Source of the DNA: Streptomyces changanensis
GTDB lineage: Bacteria > Actinomycetota > Actinomycetes > Streptomycetales > Streptomycetaceae
Assembly: GCF_024600715.1 (NCBI RefSeq)
Contig: NZ_CP102332.1
Coordinates: 6,448,001-6,512,000 of the forward strand
Direction: 5' to 3'
Length of the DNA: 64,000 nucleotides
Positions 24,987-32,966 of this stretch are shown here, piece by piece. Below the pieces are notes generated by a model, which had not been told where the DNA came from, made no database searches, and saw only the letters and a list, made by a program, of their open reading frames with translations. Position numbers and translations under genes: made by a program. Within the stretch, counting starts at the first letter, position 1; each line of letters begins with the position of its first letter.

Positions 24987-25610
24987 TCAGAGGGCGACGA
25001 GCGCCCAACGACGTCGGCCGCCGCCGTCGCGGTCCGTCTCCGTCCCGCAGGAACCCGCCCCCAGGACGGCGAGTTCCTGGAGCAGCCCCCCGTCGTCGGG
25101 TTCCGCGTCGCCGGCCGTCGGGTCGGGGCGGTGCGAGAGGACGAGGACGACGACCTGGCGGCCCTCCTCCTCGTCGGCGAGGTGGACGCTCGCGCGACGG
25201 CCCCCGTCGGCCACCGCGGCCCGCACCATCCGCGCCGTCAGGGCCACGACGGGGTGGTCGTCCGACAGGTGGTAGCCCCACGCCCGGAGCCGGGCCAGCA
25301 CGTCGTCACCGGCCTTCGACGGGGACGAGGAGGAGGCCCACGGAGCGGTGTCGTACGTCCAGTTGCCGGCACGGCGGTTCGCGATCCTGGCGCGGAGCCG
25401 CGCACGCGTGGCCACCGCGTCGCCCGCGGTCCCCTTCGGGTCGGGCCGCGGCGGCTCGACGGGCCGCTTCGGCGGCGGGGGCGTCCTCGGGGGGTAGCTC
25501 GGCGGCCACTTCCCAGCGTCCATGGGCGTCGTCACGGGGCCTCCCGAGTTGTACGAGGGCCCGACCGGCGGGCCGTGCCGACCATCGTAGGGCCGGGACG
25601 CGTACGGCAT
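24987..25610 (-). CDS. Hypothetical regulatory-type protein with Pro-rich N-terminus
   Basis: A 207-residue protein when started at 25610 (an ATG at about 25523, MDAGKW, is also possible). The first 70 residues are Pro/Arg-rich. The core (LARLRAWGYHLSDDHPVVALTARMV to VVVLVLSHRPDPTAG and GLLQELAVLGAGSCGTETDRDGG) recalls the alpha/beta layout of streptomycete anti-sigma/ATP-binding regulators but lacks clear N/G boxes. It is divergent from the 55-residue protein at 25950, and the shared upstream region is about 340 bases. Confidence 0.7.
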   Translation of the reverse strand: MPYASRPYDGRHGPPVGPSYNSGGPVTTPMDAGKWPPSYPPRTPPPPKRPVEPPRPDPKGTAGDAVATRARLRARIANRRAGNWTYDTAPWASSSSPSKAGDDVLARLRAWGYHLSDDHPVVALTARMVRAAVADGGRRASVHLADEEEGRQVVVLVLSHRPDPTAGDAEPDDGGLLQELAVLGAGSCGTETDRDGGGRRRWALVAL

Positions 25611-25949
25611 GCCCGTTCCGTCACACCCGGAACCCCCGCGTGCGTACGGCGTACCGGCACTCGTCCGCCCGTTCGGCCCGGAAGGTGCCCGACGCCGCCG
25701 CGGGCACCGCGGGCCCCGGCGGACACCTCGACACGGTCGGGGACATCCGGGGCCGTCACCGGGGTGCGGCCCGCGCCGATCCGGCGAGGGCGGGCGGGCC
25801 CCGTACGGAGCGGCAAGCGGTGGTGTGCGTTATCTCTCGTTGCCCTGACCCGCTGTCAGCGCTTCCCTTTAAGCTGCCGTCAGGCATGCCATGTGCACGC
25901 CCACCTTTCGCAGTAGCAGTAGAGGCCTACCAGAAAGCAGAGTCAGCCT
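25611..25949. promoter_or_regulatory. Divergent promoter region with operator-like inverted repeat
   Basis: In front of the small plus-strand gene, CTGAC and GTCAG form an inverted repeat at 25845-25859. A possible -10 box TTTAAG is at 25868-25873, with TGACCC as a weak -35. The bases beyond 25880 are less GC-rich than the surroundings, as expected of a 5' leader. The minus-strand promoter is not identifiable. Confidence 0.45.
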
Positions 25950-26117
25950 GTGTTCCAGGAGACCCCGATCTACAGCCGGCTCATCGCGGAGAGAGGTGAC
26001 GTCCCGCAGGAGGTGCGCGGCGAGGCCGAGCGGATACGCCGGGACCTCGGCCGACTGATCGCGACGGCCCCCCAGCCCCCCGCCGCCGGCCAGCACTACC
26101 GCCCTCACGCGCCCTAG
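25950..26117 (+). CDS. Small conserved-type protein (55 residues)
   Basis: A frame from GTG: VFQETPIYSRLIAERGDVPQ, then EVRGEAERIRRDLGRLIATA, ending in a Pro-rich tail and TAG. A helical, charged core with balanced composition and a probable promoter upstream make it likely to be real. It has the look of small streptomycete regulators or toxin-antitoxin-sized proteins, but no function can be assigned. The ribosome site is weak (AGAAAGCAGAG). Confidence 0.65.
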   Translation: MFQETPIYSRLIAERGDVPQEVRGEAERIRRDLGRLIATAPQPPAAGQHYRPHAP

Positions 26118-26823
26118 GGGTGTCAGGGCCGGCAGGTCGTCCTCGGCCAGGTCTCGACCTGCGCGAGCGTGGGGGTGCCGGCACTCACCAGCGCTTGCTT
26201 CGTGGATCGGCCGCCCCTCTTCGGCAGGTCGTCCACCTCACCCGCGGCCGCCTCGCCCGCCGCAGCGCGCCGGGCCGCCGCCCCCGGCCGCTCCGTGGGG
26301 GCCACGGCGCGACACACCGAGTGGTCGAGCCGCCGGCCGTCGATGTCCCTCGTATGGCACCCGGTGGCGCGCCGCGGGCCGTCGACGTCCCCGAGCGGCA
26401 GCCGGACACCGAGCCGTGCGCCGCCGCGCTCGGGCGCCCGGCGGTCGGCTGCGCCGCGAGCATCCCGTCCGCCCCGGCCGGGGACAGGCGCAGGCGGACC
26501 CAGCCGTCCCCGTCGACCTCGGCCGGCCGCTCGCCGCCCCCTGCGAACGCGACACGGCCGCACCGGGGCCCTGCTCCGCGGCCCCGGCAGAGACAGCGCG
26601 GCCTCGCGTAGCCGGGTGAGCATCACCCCGCCCCCGCCCCGCCCCGACACGGACCCGTCGGCGCGACTCCGGAGGAACCGCCCCGTGCGCTCGTGGCGTA
26701 CCGGGCCCCGTGCGCTCGTGGCCACCGGCCACCGGCCACCGGCCACCGGCCACCGGTGCCGGTCGCGGCACATCCGGGGAGGTCCGTGGGCGATTCCGCG
26801 GCGATCCGGGGAAGGTGGGGAGT
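26118..26823. other. Region without a confident gene; direct and tandem repeats
   Basis: Minus-strand frames here show scraps of protein-like sequence split between frames (GDVDGPRRATGCHTRDIDG near 26375; DLPKRGGRSTKQALVSAG near 26210), suggesting a decayed gene. A 17-bp direct repeat (CCCCGTGCGCTCGTGGC) is at 26681-26697 and 26706-26722. Five copies of GGCCACC are at 26720-26754, just upstream of the PPK2 gene. Confidence 0.45.
26720..26754. repeat. 7-bp tandem repeat, five copies
   Basis: Unit GGCCACC, exact copies, 70 bases upstream of the polyphosphate kinase start. Confidence 0.9.
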
Positions 26824-28032
26824 GTGAACGACAGCGAGGAAGACCAGGACCGGTCGATGGAGCTGCTCGACGGGCTGACCGTCGACACCAGCCGGCCGGA
26901 GCAGCCCATCCTGCTCGACAGCTCCGGTGCGTCCATCGAGACCTGGCGGGAGAACTACCCGTACGCGACGAAGATCCGGCGCGGCGCCTACGAGCGGCGC
27001 AAGCGCGTCCTCCAGATCGAGATGTTGAAGCTCCAGCGGTGGGTGAAGGACACCGGGCAGCGCATGGTCGTCCTCTGCGAGGGCCGCGACGCGGCCGGCA
27101 AGGGCGGGACCATCCAGCGCTTCATGGAGCGGCTCAACCCGCGCGGCGCCCGAGTGGTCGCCCTGGACAAGCCCACCGAGAAGGAGGCCGGCCAGTGGTA
27201 CTTCCAGCGGTACGTGGCGCACCTGCCCGCCGCCGGTGAGATCGTCTTCTTCGACCGGTCCTGGTACAACCGGGCCGGCGTCGAGCGCGTCATGGGCTTC
27301 TGCACCGACGAGCAGTACGAGCTGTTCCTGCGGCAGTGCCCCGTCTTCGAGCGGATGCTCGTCGAGGACGGGATCCTGCTGGTCAAGTTCTGGTTCTCCG
27401 TCTCCCGGGCCGAACAGCGGACGCGGTTCGCGATCCGGCAGGTCGACCCGGTGCGCCAGTGGAAGCTGTCGCCGGTGGATCTGGAGTCGCTGGACCGCTG
27501 GGACGACTACACGGCGGCCAAGGTCGAGATGTTCCGCGCCACCGACACGACCCACGCCCCGTGGACGGTCGTCAAGAACAACGACAAGCGGCGCGGCCGG
27601 CTCGAGGCGATGCGCAGCCTGCTGTGGCGCTTCGACTACGACCGCAAGGACCAGCAGCTCCTCGGCGAGCCGGACCCGCTGATCGTGGGAGCCGCGGACA
27701 CCCTGCTGGAGCCGGGGGAGGAGAGCTCCAACCTGTCGCCCACGCCCCTCACCCACCCCGTGGGCCGCCCCGGCGCCCACCCCGACGGCGTCCACCAGAC
27801 GAACGGCCCGACGGGCGGCCCGGCGGGTCACGTACCGGCGGGTGACGTTCCGGGCGGTCCGGCGGGCGCCGACGCGGGCGATCGGTCGGGAGGGGCGCGG
27901 AGGCAGGCGGGCGAGCCGTCGGGCGGTGCGGACGACGGCGCCCCGGACGATCCACCGGACCCGGGGAGGCCGTCCGGCGATCAGTCGGGCGATCCCTCCG
28001 GCGGTCAGCAGGGCAGGTCCGCGGGGTCCTGA
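26824..28032 (+). CDS. ppk2: Polyphosphate kinase 2
   Basis: A 402-residue protein. The PPK2 core occupies about 40-300: Walker A GRDAAGKG at 87-94, Walker B with D144-R145 in VFFDRSWYNRAG, and the lid/Arg segment RQVDPVRQWKLSP. PPK2 transfers phosphate between inorganic polyphosphate and nucleotides, here probably class I or III (NDP phosphorylation). The GTG at 26824 follows AAGGTGGGGAG. The last 100 residues are a disordered Gly/Asp/Pro-rich tail (GDQSGDPSGGQQGRS) not found in core enzymes. A 14-bp-stem hairpin follows. Confidence 0.93.
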   Translation: MNDSEEDQDRSMELLDGLTVDTSRPEQPILLDSSGASIETWRENYPYATKIRRGAYERRKRVLQIEMLKLQRWVKDTGQRMVVLCEGRDAAGKGGTIQRFMERLNPRGARVVALDKPTEKEAGQWYFQRYVAHLPAAGEIVFFDRSWYNRAGVERVMGFCTDEQYELFLRQCPVFERMLVEDGILLVKFWFSVSRAEQRTRFAIRQVDPVRQWKLSPVDLESLDRWDDYTAAKVEMFRATDTTHAPWTVVKNNDKRRGRLEAMRSLLWRFDYDRKDQQLLGEPDPLIVGAADTLLEPGEESSNLSPTPLTHPVGRPGAHPDGVHQTNGPTGGPAGHVPAGDVPGGPAGADAGDRSGGARRQAGEPSGGADDGAPDDPPDPGRPSGDQSGDPSGGQQGRSAGS

Positions 28033-28034
28033 GC

Positions 28035-28080
28035 CCCCGCGCGGCCGCACCGGCCGGAGGGGCCCGGCGGCCGCGCGGGG
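28035..28080. terminator. Hairpin terminator after ppk2
   Basis: Perfect 14-bp arms (28035-28048 and 28067-28080), loop 18 bases, immediately after the ppk2 stop. Confidence 0.75.
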
Positions 28081-28196
28081 CCGGCGGCCGTGCGGAGGGG
28101 CGGCGGTCCCGTACCGTCGGCGGAAAACCCGTGGGCCCTCCCACCGCCCGCGGCTACCGTGCGGGGCACAGGCCGCAGCCGACGGAGGTAGCCCCG

Positions 28197-29123
28197 ATGC
28201 GTCCACCCGCCGACATCCGCGTCCCCGACACGCTGACCGCGTCGTACGCCGAGGGCGGCGAGGTGGGGCGGGCGTGGCTCGCGGCGCTGCCCGGCCGGGT
28301 GGCGGAGGCGCTGGAGCACTGGGACGCCTCCCCAGACGGCGAGGCCGCCTCCGGGCAGGCGTCCCTGGTGCTGCCGGTGGTCCTGCGCCACGACGGGACG
28401 CGGGCGGTGGCGAAGTTCCAGCCGCCGGGCGAGGAGGCCGCCGCCGCGGTGAGCGGCCTGCGCCTCTGGGACGGCGACGGCGCGGTCCGCCTGCACGACC
28501 ACGACCCGGCCACCGGCGCCCAGCTGCTGGAACGGCTCGACCACACCCGCACCCTGGAGGCCGTCGAGGACGACGACACCGCTCTCGGCGTCCTCGGCGG
28601 GCTCCTCGCACGACTCGTCCGTGTCCCCGCGCCGCCCGGCCTGCGCGGGCTGGGCGACGTCGCCGCCGCGATGCTGGAGCGCGTACCCGCCGCGGAGAGG
28701 GCCCTTGCCGAGGCGGCCGACCGGCGGCTCCTGCGGACCTGGGCGGCGGCGGTCGCCGAGCTGGCCGGTGACCCCGGCGACCGGTTGCTGCACTGGGACC
28801 TCCACTACGGCAACGTCCTCGCGGGGGAGCGCGAGCCGTGGCTCGCCATCGACCCCGAGCCGCTCGCCGGCGACCCCGGGTTCGACCTGTGGCCCGCCCT
28901 CGACAGCCGCTGGGACCGGATCGCAGCCTCCACGGACCCCGCCCGCGCGGTACGCCGCCGCTTCGACCTGCTCACCGACCTGCTCGCCCTGGACCGCGGC
29001 CGCGCGGCCGGCTGGACCCTGGGCCGCCTGCTGCAGAACGCCCTGTGGAACGTCGAGGACGGCGAACGCGCGCTCACCCCGTCGGAGGTCGTCATCTCGA
29101 AGGCACTGCTCCACCACCGCTGA
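28197..29123 (+). CDS. Aminoglycoside/hydroxyurea 6-phosphotransferase-like kinase
   Basis: A 308-residue protein of the APH(6) family (Streptomyces StrA/Sph and hydroxyurea kinase type). The Brenner catalytic motif is HWDLHYGNVLAG at about 200-211 and the Mg motif is AIDPEPLAGDPGFDLWP. The N-terminal LPVVLRHDGTRAVAKFQPPG holds the ATP-binding Lys. The ATG is placed by a strong GGAGGTA site. It could inactivate an aminoglycoside such as streptomycin, but no resistance or production cluster is next to it, so the native substrate is open. Confidence 0.88.
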   Translation: MRPPADIRVPDTLTASYAEGGEVGRAWLAALPGRVAEALEHWDASPDGEAASGQASLVLPVVLRHDGTRAVAKFQPPGEEAAAAVSGLRLWDGDGAVRLHDHDPATGAQLLERLDHTRTLEAVEDDDTALGVLGGLLARLVRVPAPPGLRGLGDVAAAMLERVPAAERALAEAADRRLLRTWAAAVAELAGDPGDRLLHWDLHYGNVLAGEREPWLAIDPEPLAGDPGFDLWPALDSRWDRIAASTDPARAVRRRFDLLTDLLALDRGRAAGWTLGRLLQNALWNVEDGERALTPSEVVISKALLHHR

Positions 29124-29297
29124 CGGCCCCTCACCCAGCCCCCGGCCGGCGGTCACACGGTGGCCCGTCCGTCGCCCGGGTGCTTCGCCGCCGCGCGGCG
29201 GTCCCCGCCTCCACCCGGCCACCGACCGTAACCGCCCCTCCTCCGGCCTCGTTCCAGCAGGCGACACCACCGCCGGGGAAACGAGGAGGGGCGACCC

Positions 29298-30287
29298 ATG
29301 GGCCGTCGGCCGCACGGAGTCCGTACGATCACCGCCGTCGCCATGGCGGGCGTCATCGCCCTGACCGGCGGCACCGCTTCAGCGGCCCCGCCGGTCGCCG
29401 CTCCGACCGGGCACCTGTCCTGTCACGGTCCGGTCCTCGGCTGCGTGCGGGACGCGCGCCACATCCTGGAGGACGTCCGGGACCGGCTGGGCTGCGACCA
29501 CCGCGCCCCCTTCCCCGCCATCTACGTCCAGCTGCAGCGCTCGCTGGAGACGGCGGTCGCCGACGGCGGCACCTTCGACGAACCGTCATGGCTCGCCGGC
29601 AGTCTCAACACCGCCTTCGTCAACCTGTACCTCGACGCCCACGAGGCCGACCGCGCGGGGCGCCCCGTCCCGGCCGCCTGGGACGCGGCGTTCGAGGCGG
29701 CCCGCACGGCCGACGTCAACGCCGGCCAGGACGTGCTCCTCGGAGCCAACGCGCACATCCAGCGGGACATGCCGTACGTCCTCGCCGCCCTGGGCCTCAC
29801 CCGCCCCGGCGGCGGCACCCGCAAGACCGACTACGACCGTTTCCAGGCCGTCCTGGACCGCGCCTACGGGCCCGCCGTCCAGGACGTCGCCCGCCGTTAC
29901 GACCCGCTCGTCGCCCTCGCCGACGACCGCTGGAACCCCATCGCCGGCCTCACCGCCGGGCAGCTGTTGCGCACCTGGCGCGCCCAGGCGTGGGAACACG
30001 CGCTCCAACTCGCCGCCGCCCCCGACCAGGCCGCCCGCGACCGCGTCGCCCGGAGGATCGAGACGAACGCCGCGCAGTGGGCGCAGCTGCTGGGCACCGT
30101 CAGCGTGCCCGGCTACCGGACGGTCCGCGACGAGTACTGCCGCACGCGCCCCGGCCGCGAACTCGCACCGGCCGTGCCCGCCCCCGCGGGCGCACCCGCC
30201 TCCACCCCCGCGGGCGTGCCCGCCTCCGTAGCGGCGGGCGTGGCCACGGCCGTGCCGCTCCCCGAGCCCGCCGGTGCCGCGGGCTGA
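29298..30287 (+). CDS. Secreted DUF5995 family protein
   Basis: A 329-residue protein with a signal peptide (GVRTITAVAMAGVIALTGGT, cleavage near SAA-APP at 30-35). The helical domain contains HRAPFPAIYVQLQRSLETAV, NTAFVNLYLDAHEADRAGR, NAGQDVLLGANAHIQRDMPY and RRYDPLVALADDRWNPIAG, the DUF5995 pattern with conserved His and Asp that may bind metal. The Ala/Pro-rich tail from about 295 looks like a linker. Good GGAGGGG site. Function unknown. Confidence 0.87.
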   Translation: MGRRPHGVRTITAVAMAGVIALTGGTASAAPPVAAPTGHLSCHGPVLGCVRDARHILEDVRDRLGCDHRAPFPAIYVQLQRSLETAVADGGTFDEPSWLAGSLNTAFVNLYLDAHEADRAGRPVPAAWDAAFEAARTADVNAGQDVLLGANAHIQRDMPYVLAALGLTRPGGGTRKTDYDRFQAVLDRAYGPAVQDVARRYDPLVALADDRWNPIAGLTAGQLLRTWRAQAWEHALQLAAAPDQAARDRVARRIETNAAQWAQLLGTVSVPGYRTVRDEYCRTRPGRELAPAVPAPAGAPASTPAGVPASVAAGVATAVPLPEPAGAAG

Positions 30288-30316
30288 GCCGGTCCGCCCG
30301 CGGCCCGGTGGCGGGC

Positions 30317-30600
30317 TCAGCGCAGGGTGAGCACGCGCGGTCCGTCGCCCGTGGCGGCGACGGTGTGCTCGACGTGGGTGGCGCGGCCGCCGTCGACGGT
30401 GTGCAGCGTCCAGCCGTCGTCGGCCGTGTGGTACCCGTCGCGCCCGCCCGCCGTGAACGTCGGCTCCAGTGCGAGGACCAGGCCGGGGCCGAGCGGGAAA
30501 CCGCGTCCCGGACGGCCCCGGTCGGGTACGTGCGGGTCCTCGGGCGTGCGCCGTCCGATGCCGTGGCCGCCGATGTCCGCGGGCACGCGGGCAGGGGGCT
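30317..30600 (-). pseudogene. map: Methionine aminopeptidase, 5'-truncated remnant
   Basis: Only the last third of a type I methionine aminopeptidase is left: GGHGIGRRTPEDPHVPD (the metal-ligand His of the GHGIG motif), GRPGRGFPLGPGLVLALEPTFT (with the Glu ligand) and DGWTLHTVDGGRATHVEHTV (the terminal Glu ligand replaced or preserved as THVEH). The first half of the enzyme, with the Asp ligands, is absent upstream, where the next gene begins. MPADIG at 30586 is not a credible start for an active enzyme. Confidence 0.8.
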
Positions 30601-30631
30601 GGGGTGCGGGGGACGCGGCACGGCGCAGCGG

Positions 30632-31864
30632 TCAGCGCGCCAGGCGGTCGAGCGTGGCGAGTACCGGCGCCACGCCGTCCTCCGCGGCCAGGCGGGCGGC
30701 CAGCTCCCGGGCGCGCACGCGGTGCGTGTCGTCCTCCGTCGCCCGGCGCAGGGCCGCGCCGAGGGTGCCCGCGGTGAGGCGGCGCAGCGGTACGGCCCCC
30801 GGGGAGGTGCCCAGCGCGGTCAGCCGGGACGCCCAGAAGGCCGCGTCGAACTGGACCGGCACCGGCACGGTCGGCACCCCCGCCCGTAGGACGGCACCGG
30901 TCGTACCCGCCCCCGCGTGATGGACGACGGCCGCCGTCCGGGGGAAGAGCAGCGCGTGGGGCACCTCTCCGATGGTCAGGATGTCCTCGCCGTCGGCGGC
31001 CAGACCCGCCCATCCCTGCTGCACGACCCCGCGCAACCCGGCCGCGCGCAGGGCGCCGACGACCTCGCGGCTCACCCGCTCCGGGTCGGGGACGGTGGCG
31101 CTGCCCAGGCCGACGAAGACCGGGGCGGGCCCGGCGGCGAGGAAGTCCTCCAGCTCCCGCGGGAGCGTCCGCCCGGTCTCGTGGGGCCACCAGTATCCGG
31201 CCACGTCCAGCCCGGCGGGCCAGTCGCGGGGGCGGGGGACGACCAGCTCGCTGTAGCCGTGCAGCACCGGCCGTGCCGCCCGGGTGCCGCGCTTCCGGCC
31301 GGCCGCCGTGAGCCCGTGCCGCCGGCGCAGCGTGCGGACGGAACCGGCGAAGACCAGCTCCACCGAGGTGGTGACGGCCCGTCCGCTCAGCCGGTTCCCC
31401 AAGGTGCCCAGCGGTCGCGTCCCCAGTATCGGCGCGGGGAACTCCCCGGTCGGGTGCAGCGGCTGGAGGTGCAGCCCCACGGCGGGCACCGACAGGCCCT
31501 CGGCGATGGCGTATCCGAGCGGCCCCAGCGCACCACCGACCAGCAGGACGTCGGCCTCCCGCGACGCCTCCACCAGGGCGGCGGTCAGGTCGTCGGCCGC
31601 CTCCCGCGCCATGGACACCAGCCGCACCAGCTTCCCGGCGCCGGTCCGCGCGTCGTGCAGCCGCCGGCCCCGCTCCGAGTGCAGCTCGGCCCGCGGATCC
31701 ACCGGCAGCGGGTGGAACCGCACCCCCGAACCGGCCACCAGCGGCTCGAACACCGCGTGCGCGGCCAGCGTCACCTCGTGCCCAGCCCGTACGAGGCCGG
31801 CACCCAGACCCGTGTACGGCGCCACGTCGCCCCGCGACCCCGCCGTCATCATCACGATTCGCAC
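30632..31864 (-). CDS. GT1-family glycosyltransferase (MGT/UDP-glycosyltransferase type)
   Basis: A 410-residue GT-B enzyme. The N-terminal domain starts VRIVMMTAGSRGDVAPYTGL, the classic GSRGD donor/acceptor loop. The C-terminal domain has VFVGLGSATVPDPE, GVVQQGWAGL, and the nucleotide-sugar signature VHHAGAGTTGAVLRAGVP with PVQFDAAFWASRL. Such enzymes glycosylate macrolides, sterols or other lipophilic acceptors, or inactivate them. The GTG at 31864 was chosen because homology starts there; the ribosome site is poor. Acceptor unknown. Confidence 0.9.
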   Translation of the reverse strand: MRIVMMTAGSRGDVAPYTGLGAGLVRAGHEVTLAAHAVFEPLVAGSGVRFHPLPVDPRAELHSERGRRLHDARTGAGKLVRLVSMAREAADDLTAALVEASREADVLLVGGALGPLGYAIAEGLSVPAVGLHLQPLHPTGEFPAPILGTRPLGTLGNRLSGRAVTTSVELVFAGSVRTLRRRHGLTAAGRKRGTRAARPVLHGYSELVVPRPRDWPAGLDVAGYWWPHETGRTLPRELEDFLAAGPAPVFVGLGSATVPDPERVSREVVGALRAAGLRGVVQQGWAGLAADGEDILTIGEVPHALLFPRTAAVVHHAGAGTTGAVLRAGVPTVPVPVQFDAAFWASRLTALGTSPGAVPLRRLTAGTLGAALRRATEDDTHRVRARELAARLAAEDGVAPVLATLDRLAR

Positions 31865-32111
31865 GCGGCCAGTGTGGCGCGCCGGGGCGCGGCGGCACAG
31901 AGGACCTCGCCGGCGCCACCCCGCCGCGGATCCGGGGTTCCGCGGCGGATCCCGGGCACCCGGGGATGCCGGCGGCCGCCCGTCCAGCGGGTGACCCACC
32001 GTCAGCGCAGGTCGGGGGGCGGTGTGGGAGCTACCCCCGTGGGGCGGCGTTGTCAGTGGCGTCCTCTAGCGTTCCGGTTCGAAAGATCAGCACGGTGCTG
32101 GGGAGGCACGC

Positions 32112-32966
32112 ATGGGGTGGGTGGCAGCGGGCGACTACGAAGTCGCCCTCGACGACGGGAAGGTCGTCTGCCGCAACGCGACCGGACGGCGGCTGAAGTC
32201 CGTACCGGCCAAGATCGCCGAGGATCCGGCGGTGGTCGGCCTGCGGCAGCTCGTCGAGTGGCTGGAGCGGCACGAGCGGCAGTGCCAGGACGACGTGGAG
32301 CGCTGGATGGTGCGCTCGCTGCCCGTGCCCCTCGCCGTCATCGAGCGGGTGTGGCCCGACCCGGCCTGGCAGACGGCCCTGCGCGACGTCGTCGTCTCCG
32401 GGGACGACGGCGAGGTGGCCGGGTTCCTCCGGGACGCCGCTCCCGGGCGCGGGCTCGGACTGGTCGACCTCGACGGCGACACGGTGCGCGTCAGCCCCGC
32501 ACTCGTCCGGGTCCCGCACCCCGTGCTCCTGGAGGACCTGGAGGACCTGCGCGAGTTCGCCGTCGAGCTCGGCGTCGAGCAGCGCGTCGGACAGCTCTTC
32601 CGAGAGGTGTGGCACCGGCCGGCCGACCACGACGCGCGGAGCGGCAGCGTCGACACGTACGCGGGCGGCGTCTTCAAGGAGTTGCGCTTCCTGCACGGCC
32701 GGGCCACCCAGCTCGGCTACCGGGTGCGGGGCGGGCACGCCGTCTGCCCCGTGCTGGAGGATGGCCGCTTCACCGAGGCCCGCGTGTGGATCGGTGACTA
32801 CGACGGCTACGAGGAGACCGAGACCGGCCCCCTCACCTGGAGCGACCGGTCCGGTCGGACGCTGAGGACCGGCGAGGTCGGACCCGTCGCCTGGTCCGAG
32901 GGAATGCGCATGGCGGCCGCGCTGTACGCGGGACGCGACATCGAGGACGAGGAGCGTGCCGCATGA
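32112..32966 (+). CDS. DUF4132-like protein, first gene of the MoxR-vWA operon
   Basis: A 284-residue soluble protein with a GGGGAGG site. It starts MGWVAAGDYEVALDDGKVVC, with RQLVEWLERHERQCQDDVERW in the first third, and ends in a Trp-rich block (TGPLTWSDRSGRTL, GPVAWSEGMRMAAALYAGRD) that resembles the C-terminal segment of DUF4132 proteins such as E. coli YehI/MolR. No catalytic signature is visible. The stop overlaps the next gene (ATGA), so it is the promoter-proximal member of a five-gene operon. Confidence 0.85.
   Translation: MGWVAAGDYEVALDDGKVVCRNATGRRLKSVPAKIAEDPAVVGLRQLVEWLERHERQCQDDVERWMVRSLPVPLAVIERVWPDPAWQTALRDVVVSGDDGEVAGFLRDAAPGRGLGLVDLDGDTVRVSPALVRVPHPVLLEDLEDLREFAVELGVEQRVGQLFREVWHRPADHDARSGSVDTYAGGVFKELRFLHGRATQLGYRVRGGHAVCPVLEDGRFTEARVWIGDYDGYEETETGPLTWSDRSGRTLRTGEVGPVAWSEGMRMAAALYAGRDIEDEERAA

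Noticed and set aside
26720..26754. Possible CRISPR-like array
   Set aside because: Units are seven bases and directly abutting, with no spacers; it is a simple tandem repeat. No CRISPR array or cas gene is present in the window.
28197..29123. Antibiotic resistance gene belonging to a biosynthetic cluster
   Set aside because: APH(6) relatives are common as lone genes in streptomycetes, and no aminoglycoside biosynthetic genes are nearby.
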